From positions 95,633-159,632 of the forward strand of contig JASLYQ010000001.1 of the NCBI GenBank assembly GCA_030739735.1: a stretch of DNA of 64,000 bases, given 5' to 3'. Source of the stretch: Alphaproteobacteria bacterium (lineage in GTDB: Bacteria; Pseudomonadota; Alphaproteobacteria; UBA7887). Of the stretch, positions 54,274-64,000 are shown piece after piece (position 1 is the stretch's first letter; every line of letters begins with the position of its first letter). Under the pieces are notes generated by a model, which ran no database searches, was not told where the DNA came from, and worked only from the letters and a program-made list of their open reading frames with translations. The position numbers and the translations under genes are program-made.

Positions 54274-55062
54274 ATGAACAGAAAAGCCCAGTATGACCGT
54301 GACGGCTTTATTCGGCTGCCCGGGCTGCTGGACCGCGACGAAGTTTCTACATTGCGCACCGAAATCGCACGTGTTGCCGCCTGCGACTGTACCGACATCT
54401 TCCACGAGGGCACAGCGGAAACAGCCAAGATCATGTTCCGCATGCACGAAGCCGACGGGCCGACGGCATCGGTGCCGTTCCGTGCGTTGGCACGCTCGCC
54501 ACGTGTGCTCGGTGTGGCACAACAACTGCTCGGCGACGAGGCACTTTACCTGCACCACACCAAGATCAACACGAAAGGCGCCATCGAAGGAACAATCTGG
54601 CCCTGGCACCAGGATTTCGGCTCGTAGAGCCGCGACGGTATCGCCGCGCCTGATCTGGTCACGGTGATGGTCATGCTGGACAACGCGACGGACTTCTCTG
54701 GCTGCCTGCATATGCTGCCGGGAAGACACCGCAATGGTCTGGTGTTGCCACGCTGGGATGAATCGACACCCTACAAGCTCTGGGCCCTGCCGCCGAACTC
54801 GGTCCGCGATGCCATGACCGAGACCACGCCCGTGTCTCTCACCGGCAAGGCAGGCGACGCAGTGGCTTTCCACTGCAACCTGTTCCATGCCCCGGGGCAC
54901 AATCTGTCAGCAAACGACCGCTGGCAGGCCTATTTCTGCTTCAACCGCTGTGCCAACCGACCATCCGACGTGGCCGAGCCGCGCCCGGACTATGTGCGCT
55001 CGACGAACTGGGCGCCGTTGCCTGTAGAGGACACTCCCGTCAGCGCGTCTGCTGGGCGATAA
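54274..55062 (+). pseudogene. Phytanoyl-CoA dioxygenase-like gene with an in-frame amber codon
   Basis: A single frame runs from ATG 54274 to TGA 55060-55062, interrupted only by TAG at 54625-54627. Before it lie DRDGFIRLPGLL, HHTKIN and the iron-binding WPWHQDFGS; after it come VMVMLDNATDFSGCLHMLPGRH and FHAPGHN with the second iron His. The dioxygenase fold is thus complete apart from the stop, at the place where relatives have Trp (HxDxxxW-type), so TGG to TAG is the likely mutation. It yields two fragments unless the codon is read through. The 3' end overlaps phaZ tail-to-tail by 23 bases. Confidence 0.85.
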
Positions 55063-56266
55063 AGGCTTTCACCCGAGGGGCTATCTCGTCGCGCCAGCAC
55101 CCTCCGTTGAAGATGCCGTAATGGCCGACGCCTTTCTGCTCGTAATGCAGCCTGAGCGTTTTCATCAGGCCGGTGCAAAGGCTATGCGCTGCCCGGGTCT
55201 GGCCGACGCCCGAGATATCGTCATGCTCACCCTCGACCGTCATCAGCGCCGTCTTGGTGATCGCCGCCGGTTCGATGGCACGCCCACGCGAGACCATCTC
55301 GCCCTTTGGCAGGGCATGCTCCTGGAATACCGTCACCACGGTCTGCAAATAGAACTCGGCAGTCAGATCCATGACCGAGCGGTATTCCTCGTAGAAGGCC
55401 TGCTTGGCCTGAGCACTCTCGCCGTCGCCCTGGACGAGGTGGCAGAAGATATCGTGGTGGGCGTCCATATGGCGCTCTAGGTTCATGCTCATGAAGCCGG
55501 CTAGCTGCAGAAAGCCCGGATAGACGCGGCGCATGGCACCACGGTTAGGCCAGGGCACACGCATGATGACATTGCGCTCAAACCAGGCCAGTGGCGCCGA
55601 TTCGGCATAGGTATTTACCTTTGTCGGATTAACGCGGGTGTCGATCGGACCGCCCATGAGGATCATCGAGGCCGGGGCGCAGGGATGATCGTCCATCGCC
55701 ATCAGCGACACCGCAGCCAGCACCGGCACCGAGGGCTGGCACACCGCCATCACATGGGTGCCCGGCCCGAGATACTCAAGGAAGCCTATCAGGGTGTCGA
55801 TATAATCATCAAGATCGAAGGTGCCGCGCGCCAGCGGCACCTCGCGGGCGTCGATCCAATCAGTGATATAGACCTCATGGTCCGGCGCCATAGCCCGCAC
55901 AGTGCCGCGCAATAGGGTGGCGAAATGGCCCGACATGGGCGCCACCACCAAGAGCCGCGGATGCCTGCCGGGCGCAACACCATTGCGCGCAAAATGCCGC
56001 AGCTCGCAGAACTCGGTGCGCTGCACGACGTCCTCTTCAACCGCAACCTCGCGGCCGTCAACCATCGTGCTCGCGATATCGAAGTGAGGCTTGCCGTAGC
56101 GCCGCGTGGTGTGCTCGAAAAGCTCGAAGCCGGCGGCCAGGGCGCGTGTTGTAGGCAGGTTGGCGACGGGATTTAGGGGGTGGCGGATCAGCGCCCGCGT
56201 CTGATCCACGGCGAAACGCGCCGGCGCTAAGGCCGCACGCTGCATTTCATAGAGATGGTAGAGCAC
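55040..56266 (-). CDS. phaZ: Intracellular polyhydroxyalkanoate depolymerase
   Basis: A 408-residue protein of the PhaZ1 class. MAVCQPSVPVLAA carries the catalytic Cys (residue 176) in place of Ser, with VVAPMSGHFATLLRG at 107-121 and the acid/His pair in TVEGEHDDISG and HYGIFNGGCW at the C-terminus. It mobilises stored polyhydroxybutyrate to hydroxyacids in the cytoplasm, evidence that the organism stores PHA. No signal peptide, as expected. Confidence 0.92.
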   Translation of the reverse strand: MLYHLYEMQRAALAPARFAVDQTRALIRHPLNPVANLPTTRALAAGFELFEHTTRRYGKPHFDIASTMVDGREVAVEEDVVQRTEFCELRHFARNGVAPGRHPRLLVVAPMSGHFATLLRGTVRAMAPDHEVYITDWIDAREVPLARGTFDLDDYIDTLIGFLEYLGPGTHVMAVCQPSVPVLAAVSLMAMDDHPCAPASMILMGGPIDTRVNPTKVNTYAESAPLAWFERNVIMRVPWPNRGAMRRVYPGFLQLAGFMSMNLERHMDAHHDIFCHLVQGDGESAQAKQAFYEEYRSVMDLTAEFYLQTVVTVFQEHALPKGEMVSRGRAIEPAAITKTALMTVEGEHDDISGVGQTRAAHSLCTGLMKTLRLHYEQKGVGHYGIFNGGCWRDEIAPRVKAFIAQQTR

Positions 56267-56369
56267 GCTCTCTCCGCCACGCTAGGACCACAGCCTCACT
56301 GTATGCGCTGCGCGAGGCGCGCAGGTCCAGCTTTATTGTGCGACGCAATATACAGAAAGTAGCTTGGAA

Positions 56370-56887
56370 TCAGGTCTTGGCGGTCGCCAGAAGCTTGCCC
56401 ATGTAACATTCGTCGTCGCTATCCCGAGATACATTATGGACGAAGCCCTGCTTGACAAAAAGCTCTTGCGGCGCTCGTTGCCATTATGGACGGTGACGAA
56501 ATAGTGCCGCCCGCCACAGGTCGCCAACTGCATCTCGGCGTGGCTCAACAGGCGCCGGCCAACGCCACGGCCCCAGACTCGGGGATGAATGTAAAGGCGG
56601 AACAACTCAGGCCCAGCACCGCGGTCCCCGAACTCGCAGAAGCCAAGCACGCGCCCGTTGAACACTGCCACGAGGAAGGTGGCGCGCCGGTTTGCCAGGC
56701 TGGCATGCAAAGACACGCGGCTATAGACGCTGGCCAGGAAAGAATCCATCGCGTCCTTGGAGAAGATCTCATGGTAGGCCCCATGCCAGCTGGCCCGCGC
56801 TACTCCCTGGATACCAGCGATATCGCCGCGCTGGCCAGGCCGGACGGCGTAATGCAGGGGTTTTTGCAAGTGGTAAGACTGTTCCAC
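56370..56887 (-). pseudogene. GNAT-family acetyltransferase, frameshifted near the C-terminus
   Basis: From GTG 56887 the frame has YAVRPGQRGDIAGIQ, VAVFNGRVLGFCEFG and the acetyl-CoA loop PRVWGRGVGRRLL (R-x-x-G-x-G). After VHNGNERRKSF a run of T (about 56458-56462 on the minus strand) shifts the frame; one added T restores FVKQGFVHNVSRDSDDECYMGKL and a natural TGA at 56370-56372. A homopolymer slip is the simplest cause, and a sequencing error cannot be excluded. The unshifted frame continues to 56333 with meaningless sequence. Confidence 0.72.
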
Positions 56888-57005
56888 GCACACCTGGTGA
56901 GTTCGTGCCGCAACACCCCATAAATATAGCGCGCAATCGGTGCGACTGCGATGCCTGGGCGTACGCAAATGTGACAGGAATCACGAAACCTCTTAGGCTG
57001 ACGCC

Positions 57006-58514
57006 ATGTCCTATCGAAGCCTGCGCGACTTCATCAGTTATTTGGAGGCGGCCGGTGAGTTACAGCGCGTAACGGCGCCGGTCTCGCCTAAGCTGGAGAT
57101 GACCGAGATCCAGACCCGCCTACTCGCCGAAGGCGGCCCGGCGGTGCTTTTCGAATCTCCCACACGCGCCGACGGCACGCCGTACGATATACCAGTACTC
57201 GCCAATCTCTTCGGCACCGTGCGCCGCGTCGCCCTAGGAATGGGCCGCGAGCCCCAAGAGTTGCGCGCGGTCGGCGAGACGCTGGCCTTCCTGCGCCAAC
57301 CCGAGCCACCAGGTGGCTGGCGCGATGCAGTCGGAATGATGCCGTTGGTCAAAACCGCTATGGCCATGCGCCCGCGCACCGTGCGCGACGGCCCCGTTCA
57401 GGAAGTGATGCTCAAAGGCGACGATATCGATCTCGGCGCACTACCCATCCAGACCTGCTGGCCGGACGAACCTGCACCGCTGATCACCTGGCCGGTCGTG
57501 GTGACGCAAGGCCCCGGCGACGACCCAGGCGATGCCGCCAACCTCGGCGTCTACCGCATGCAGGTGGAAGGCCGCAACCGCACCCTGATGCGCTGGCTGC
57601 GCCATCGCGGCGGTGCCCAGCACCACACCCGTTGGAAGGAAGAGAAGCAGGAGCCCTTGCCGGTCGCCGTGGTAATCGGCGCCGACCCGGCGACCCTACT
57701 CGCCGCCGTCACGCCCGTACCTGACACGTTGTCTGAATACCAGTTCGCCGGCCTGTTACGCGGCAAGCGCAGCGATCTTGTCGCTTGCCGCACTATCCCG
57801 CTGGCGGTACCGGCCGAGGCCGAGATTGTGCTCGAGGGACATGTTGCCCTCAACGACATGGGCGAGGAAGGTCCCTACGGCGACCACACCGGCTATTACA
57901 ACGCGGTCGAACCGTTTCCTCGCTTCCGCATCAGCGCCATCACGCGGCGGCGCAAACCGATATATCTCTCAACCTTCACGGGCCGGCCGCCTGACGAGCC
58001 CAGCGTGCTAGGCGAAGCGCTTAACGAGCTGTTCATTCCGCTGCTACAACAGCAGTTTCCCGAGATCGTAGATTTCTGGCTACCGCCCGAAGGTTGCAGT
58101 TACCGCATCGCTGTGGTCTCGATGCGCAAGGCCTATCCAGGCCACGCCAAGCGCATCATGATGGCCGTATGGTCGTATCTTCGGCAGTTCCTCTATACTA
58201 AGCTGGTGATCGTGGTGGACGACGACATCGATGCGCGTGACTGGAAGGATGTGATGTGGGCTATGGCAACCCGCATGGATCCGGGACGCGACATCACGCT
58301 GATCGAGGACACCCCCATCGACTACCTTGATTTTGCCAGTCCAGCCTCCAGCTTGGGCGGCAAAGCGGGCTTCGACGCTACCAATAAGATAGTGCCCGAA
58401 ACGGACCGTGAATGGGGCCGCAAGCTGCGTATGGCCGAGGATATCGTCGCGCGGGTCAGCGAGCGCTGGCCCAACTACGGCCTGCGGGGCAGTGGAAAAC
58501 CCATATGGCGATGA
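57006..58514 (+). CDS. ubiD: UbiD-family decarboxylase
   Basis: A 502-residue prenylated-FMN-dependent decarboxylase. [14 protein letters not shown] at the start, [19 protein letters not shown] near residue 180 (prFMN-binding Arg and Asn) and [12 protein letters not shown] near 290 (catalytic Glu-Asp region) are diagnostic. [13 protein letters not shown] near 405 is the usual C-terminal block. It decarboxylates polyprenyl-hydroxybenzoate in ubiquinone synthesis, or an aromatic acid; ubiX is not in the window. Its stop overlaps the TraB gene start. Confidence 0.92.
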   Translation: MSYRSLRDFISYLEAAGELQRVTAPVSPKLEMTEIQTRLLAEGGPAVLFESPTRADGTPYDIPVLANLFGTVRRVALGMGREPQELRAVGETLAFLRQPEPPGGWRDAVGMMPLVKTAMAMRPRTVRDGPVQEVMLKGDDIDLGALPIQTCWPDEPAPLITWPVVVTQGPGDDPGDAANLGVYRMQVEGRNRTLMRWLRHRGGAQHHTRWKEEKQEPLPVAVVIGADPATLLAAVTPVPDTLSEYQFAGLLRGKRSDLVACRTIPLAVPAEAEIVLEGHVALNDMGEEGPYGDHTGYYNAVEPFPRFRISAITRRRKPIYLSTFTGRPPDEPSVLGEALNELFIPLLQQQFPEIVDFWLPPEGCSYRIAVVSMRKAYPGHAKRIMMAVWSYLRQFLYTKLVIVVDDDIDARDWKDVMWAMATRMDPGRDITLIEDTPIDYLDFASPASSLGGKAGFDATNKIVPETDREWGRKLRMAEDIVARVSERWPNYGLRGSGKPIWR

Positions 58515-59488
58515 CACTCATCACGCGCCTCCTCTGCGCCACCTTTTTCGCCTCCATCACGCTAGCCGGCGCGCGCGCGGATGATGTCGTCAATGGCCAG
58601 GGACTGTTGTGGAAGGTGGAGCTGGAGGGGGTGCCGGCGAGTTATATCTTCGGCACCATGCACAGCTCTGACCCGCGGGTGTTGGCGATTCCGGAGCGAG
58701 TGACGCGGGCACTGACAGAGGCTAACACCTTGGTGCTGGAGCTGCGCACCACCGGCGTGGAAGGGGTTGACGCGGCGCAGGCTTTGTTCCAGTCGATGTT
58801 GCTAACCGACGGGCGTAAACTGCCGGATGTCCTTGGCGCGAAAACTTATACAGCCGTCGCCGAGGCCTTGGCGGGACACGGGCTTCCGCCGCCGATCCTC
58901 GAAGGCATTAAGCCCTGGGGAGCCTATTTGCTCCTGACGGCGCCGCGGCCGCGGGAAAACAATGGCGGGCAAGCCGGCGGCCGGCCTGCGCAGGTCCTCG
59001 ACCAGGTGCTGGAATTTCACGCCCAGGCCCAGGACATACGCGTCGCCGTGCTGGAGACCGTGCATGAACAGATCGCCATTTTTTCGGGCATGGCAGAGGA
59101 GGACATGACGCAGCTAGTCCGCGAGCTCGTCGCTGAAGCCGCCGCCGACGGCCTCAATGCCCATGTCGGTGCCTATTTCGAGACCGTTACCGAGCACTAT
59201 CTTGCGGGCGACCTTGCCAGCATACTCGTCTTGTCTCGCGAGCAAATCCCGGGCAGCGACGCGGGGCTCAATACGCGACTGGTGAGGCGTTTGATAGACG
59301 CCCGCAACCGGCATTTCGCCGAGCGTCTCAGCGAGACACTGCCCGCGGGCGACACCTTTGTCGCCGTTGGTGCGCTGCACTTGCCGGGACGCACGGGATT
59401 GCTCAATTTGCTCGCTAGCAGCGGCTTCACGGTGAGCCGAGTCGATATCGTAGTTCCGCGGCCGCCCGCGACCGAAACGGACGACTGA
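58511..59488 (+). CDS. TraB/GumN-family protein
   Basis: About 325 residues from ATG 58511, which overlaps the ubiD stop (ATGA); ATG 58505 is the alternative. A signal peptide (ending AGARA) precedes the TraB pattern: [13 protein letters not shown] (first GxxH) and [16 protein letters not shown] (second) with Glu residues in between (LELRTTG). These are putative Zn- or Co-dependent periplasmic peptidases related to Tiki. The role in bacteria is unknown. Confidence 0.82.
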   Translation: MTLITRLLCATFFASITLAGARADDVVNGQGLLWKVELEGVPASYIFGTMHSSDPRVLAIPERVTRALTEANTLVLELRTTGVEGVDAAQALFQSMLLTDGRKLPDVLGAKTYTAVAEALAGHGLPPPILEGIKPWGAYLLLTAPRPRENNGGQAGGRPAQVLDQVLEFHAQAQDIRVAVLETVHEQIAIFSGMAEEDMTQLVRELVAEAAADGLNAHVGAYFETVTEHYLAGDLASILVLSREQIPGSDAGLNTRLVRRLIDARNRHFAERLSETLPAGDTFVAVGALHLPGRTGLLNLLASSGFTVSRVDIVVPRPPATETDD

Positions 59489-59549
59489 GCTCTCGGCAAC
59501 GGCGCAGCCGCAGCTTATAAAGGGCACGAATCACGGTCGATAGGCGAGC

Positions 59550-60890
59550 ATGAACGACAGCAACGACCTCGATCTTCTCTCCGATCTCATCAACCGCGCC
59601 AGAGCAGCCGGTGCGGATGAGGCGGATGTCATACTCGTGCGCTCCACTTCTCAGGATGCGACCTGGCGCATGGGCCGCAACGAGGGCGTGGAGCGCTCGG
59701 AGGCGAACGACCTCGGCCTACGCGTGCTGATTGGCAAGCGCCAGGCGGTAGTCTCAACCACCGATCTCAGGGCCGGCGCCATCGCGGAGATCGTCGAGCG
59801 CGCGCTGGCGATGGCCAAGGCGGTGCCCGAGGATCCCTACTGCGGACTGCCGGACATCGAGCGCCTGGCGGTCGAGATCCCCGATCTCGACCTCTCCGAC
59901 GACAGCGAGCCATCATCCGACGACTTGCTGGCCTGGGCCGAGGAGGCCGAGGATGCGGCGCGTGGTACCAAAGGCATCACCAACTCCGAGGGTGCAGAGG
60001 CAAGCTGGAGCGAAGGTCGCGTAGCGCTCGCCGCTTCAAACGGCTTCGCCGGCACCTATCGCGGCACGCGATTCGGCGTTTCGGTCTCGGTGGTCGCCGG
60101 CAGCGGCACCGGCATGGAGCGCGATTACGAGTTTCTCTCGGCCCGTCATTGCAGTGACCTCGAGACCCCGGCAACGGTCGGTGGACGGGCTGCGGAGCGC
60201 GCGGTCAGACGGCTCAATCCACGTAAGCAGAAAAGCGCACAGGTGCCGGTAGTCTTCGACCCGCGCGTCTCTGGCGGCTTCCTGCGCTTGCTAGCAGCGG
60301 TGGTTTCGGGTAACGCCATTACCCGTAGCACCAGCTTCCTGCAGGAGAAGCTCGGTGAAGCCGTCTTCGCGCCCGGTATCAGCATCATCGACGATCCTCT
60401 GCGTCCGCGTGGGCTATCCTCGCGGCCCTTCGATGGCGAGGGCGTTGCCGGTCAGCGCCGCGCACTGATCGACGACGGCCGGCTCACCACGTGGCTGCTG
60501 GATTCGCGCTCCGCTCGTCAGCTCGGCCTGCAAACCACTGGCCATGCCGCACGCGGGCCATCCGGACCGCCGGCGCCATCGCCGAGCAATCTGTCAATGT
60601 CGCCCGGAAGCGTCACGCCAGAAGCATTGATCGGCGAGATCGACAGCGGGCTGTATGTCACCGAGATGATGGGTATGAGCTTTCAGACCACAACCGGCGA
60701 CTATAGCCGTGGAGCGGCAGGCTTCTGGATCGAGAACGGCGAGCTTGCCTACCCGGTGAGTGAACTCACGGTGGCCGGCAACTTGCTCAATCTGTTTCCG
60801 CGCCTGACGCCAGCCGATGATTTAGTTTTCCGTTACGGCATGGATGCGCCGACCTTGCGCATCGACGGCATGACCATGGCGGGCCTGTGA
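59550..60890 (+). CDS. pmbA: PmbA/TldE subunit of the TldD-PmbA protease
   Basis: A 446-residue protein. RMGRNEGVERSEANDLGLRV, VVFDPRVSGGFLRLLAAVVSGNA and SLYVTEMMG-like YVTEMMGMSFQTTTGDYSRGAAGFWIENG are family blocks. Unlike TldD it lacks HExxxH, as expected for the partner subunit. Together they form the heterodimeric protease. It is followed by cysQ with a 4-base overlap (GTGA). Confidence 0.93.
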   Translation: MNDSNDLDLLSDLINRARAAGADEADVILVRSTSQDATWRMGRNEGVERSEANDLGLRVLIGKRQAVVSTTDLRAGAIAEIVERALAMAKAVPEDPYCGLPDIERLAVEIPDLDLSDDSEPSSDDLLAWAEEAEDAARGTKGITNSEGAEASWSEGRVALAASNGFAGTYRGTRFGVSVSVVAGSGTGMERDYEFLSARHCSDLETPATVGGRAAERAVRRLNPRKQKSAQVPVVFDPRVSGGFLRLLAAVVSGNAITRSTSFLQEKLGEAVFAPGISIIDDPLRPRGLSSRPFDGEGVAGQRRALIDDGRLTTWLLDSRSARQLGLQTTGHAARGPSGPPAPSPSNLSMSPGSVTPEALIGEIDSGLYVTEMMGMSFQTTTGDYSRGAAGFWIENGELAYPVSELTVAGNLLNLFPRLTPADDLVFRYGMDAPTLRIDGMTMAGL

Positions 60891-61668
60891 GCCACGCCCT
60901 CACCGACGACCACGTCCTGCTTTGCCAGGCGGTGCGCGCCGCCGGACCGGTTGCCATGCACCATTTCGAAACCGGCTTCGAGGTACGCGAGAAGGCTCCG
61001 GGCGATCCTGTTACCGACGCCGACATGGCGGTCGATGCGAGCCTGCGCGCCGCACTTTGCGGGCCGCGACCCGACTACGGCTGGTTATCGGAAGAAAGTG
61101 CCGAGCACTCCACACGCCAGTCAGCGCCCCGCACATGGGTGATCGACCCCATCGACGGCACCAAAGGCTTCATCGGTGGCAACCATGAATGGGTCATCTC
61201 GGTCGCCTTGGTCGAGGCCGGCTCGCCAGTGGCCGCAGCCATCCTCAACCCCGTGACAGACGATTTCTATGACGCCGTGCGCGGCAGCGGCTGTCGGCGC
61301 AATCGCGAAACCGTACACTGCACGACAGTGACGAACCTCGCCGACGCCACCCTCGGCTCGAGCCGCAACGAGCAACGACGCGCGTTGTGGTCGAACCAAG
61401 TCGGCGAGGCGGCAATCCAGGTCGTCGATGCCATTGCCTACAAGCTCGCTCTGGTCGCCGCCGGCACGCTCGACGGCACTGTCGCGAAACGCCCCAAGAG
61501 CGACTGGGACATTGCCGCTGGGCACCTCTTGATCACGGAAGCCGGCGGTGTCATAAGCGACGCTGACGGCAACGCGATGGTCTACAATCGCGACGAGGTG
61601 CGTCATCCCAATCTAGTGGCCGGCGGGGCAGCGCTATACCCAGCGCTGCGGGCCGCGCTCGGTAAGCG

Positions 61669-61672
<4 letters not shown>
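60887..61672 (+). CDS. cysQ: 3'(2'),5'-bisphosphate nucleotidase/inositol-monophosphatase family
   Basis: A 261-residue Mg-dependent phosphatase from GTG 60887. PVTDADMAVD, LSEESAEH, WVIDPIDGTKGFIGGN and SDWDIAAGHLLITEAGG provide the metal- and phosphate-binding residues in family order. CysQ recycles 3'-phosphoadenosine 5'-phosphate from sulfate assimilation; an inositol- or histidinol-phosphatase is the alternative. It is coupled to pmbA and overlaps the ABC exporter by 4 bases. Confidence 0.85.
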
Positions 61673-63453
<1,781 letters not shown>

Positions 63454-63778
63454 GCGCAGCGAATTCATCCTGATGACGCATTGCGGGCGTCTCAGCACAA
63501 GTTGGGCCACCTGACTCGGAACCGTGTAAAGGCACGCGCCGCGCCCTCGGCTTTCGTCGGCGGCTCAATGCGATGATCCGGGCCACCGACCGAAAGGCTT
63601 TCCGGCGACGATTCGGACCGAAGAATTTTGAGGCCGTATGAACAGTCGACAATTCTGGATTAGTGCCAGGATGGGAGCGTAGTGCGTTCACGCCTGCAAT
63701 AGCATGAGGGTCTTGACTCGTGGCCAAACATTACACAAATCATCGGCTGAGCATAGCGGTCGAGCGATGAGGCGGACA
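63454..63778. other. Intergenic gap upstream of htpG
   Basis: A short open stretch (about 63531-63641) encodes RALGFRRRLNAMIRATDRKAF and may be the tail of a lost gene; no start is present. Nearer htpG, CTTGAC (63713-63718) and AGGCGG before the ATG could be a promoter -35 and ribosome-binding site; the -10 is not clear and a heat-shock sigma factor promoter can only be guessed. Confidence 0.3.
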
Positions 63779-64000
63779 ATGAGCAACACAGACGTAAACG
63801 GCGCAGAAACCCACAGTTTTCAGGCCGAGGTGAGCCAGCTGCTCAGCCTCATGATGCATTCGCTGTACTCCCACAAGGAGATTTTTCTGCGCGAGTTGAT
63901 CTCTAACGCGTCTGACGCCTGTGACCGCTTGCGCTATGCCGCAATCACGGCACCAGAACTGCTGGGCGAGGACGCCCTCGCGATCACTGTCTCTGCCGAC
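63779..64000 (+). CDS. htpG: Chaperone protein HtpG (Hsp90), 5' part only
   Basis: The first 74 codons from ATG 63779 (AGGCGG site). [41 protein letters not shown] is the conserved Hsp90 GHKL ATP-binding opening, with the catalytic Glu and Asn of the ELISNASDA block. It continues beyond the window. Family chaperone using ATP to fold client proteins under stress. Confidence 0.96.
   Translation, partial: MSNTDVNGAETHSFQAEVSQLLSLMMHSLYSHKEIFLRELISNASDACDRLRYAAITAPELLGEDALAITVSAD

Noticed and set aside
54625..54627. Pyrrolysine read-through at TAG in the PhyH-like gene
   Set aside because: No pylT-like tRNA or PylS gene is in the window, many intact genes end with TAG, and the position matches a conserved Trp, so TGG to TAG is simpler.

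Overview
The window reads as chromosomal DNA of a high-GC alphaproteobacterium, probably Rhodospirillales-like. This is inferred from the cox operon order (subunits II and I, ctaB, a coxF-like ORF, ctaG, subunit III, DUF983, SURF1), the split PntA subunits, CyaY, an intracellular PHA depolymerase and many amide/branched-chain type ABC and CoA-dependent catabolic genes. Coding is dense and most operons are translationally coupled by 1-4 base stop/start overlaps (ATGA, GTGA, TTGA, and one CTGA).

Layout. 1-3931: the end of an amide/urea-type ABC importer operon whose last ATPase gene is destroyed. 3932-4969: a decayed interval with a DnaA-box cluster, a CoA-transferase remnant and a small secreted protein. 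4970-8761: an outer-membrane barrel protein, a lipoprotein hydrolase, a VanZ-like protein, a 60-bp palindrome and membrane or hypothetical genes. 8834-12300: prolyl aminopeptidase, an ABC exporter, CyaY and L31. 12487-13000: a tRNA-Thr(CGU) gene split by a 235-nt group I intron, beside an IS-like repeat and a degenerate tRNA half. 13035-19224: a regulator, acetyltransferase, efflux pumps, PhzF and a hydratase. 19273-22891: proton-translocating transhydrogenase and a phosphodiesterase. 23374-29904: a catabolic-looking cluster (EthD, two GSTs, class III CoA-transferase, ThDP enzyme, PanE-like reductase, DksA-like protein). 29960-36434: FAD oxidase, GlcG, class IV aminotransferase, K+/H+ antiporter, DMT transporter and two decayed genes. 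36423-44837: carboxypeptidase M32 and the aa3 oxidase structural and assembly operon. 44997-63453: DUF3422, TldD, enoyl-CoA hydratase, GshA, RsmE, UbiA, a DUF411 protein, PhaZ, UbiD, TraB, PmbA, CysQ and an ABC exporter. 63779-64000: the start of htpG.

Three themes stand out. First, the tRNA-Thr intron carries recognisable P3 and P7 helices, a terminal G and close resemblance to the Azoarcus tRNA-Ile intron core. Second, the window holds many broken genes (livF, a CaiB fragment, a GST, a GNAT, a PhyH dioxygenase, a CurA-like oxidoreductase, a VOC protein), so the genome appears to be losing accessory functions. Third, respiration and redox housekeeping is complete and compact: oxidase with heme A and copper assembly factors, transhydrogenase, glutathione synthesis and ubiquinone genes. 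No CRISPR array, prophage or intact insertion sequence was seen.
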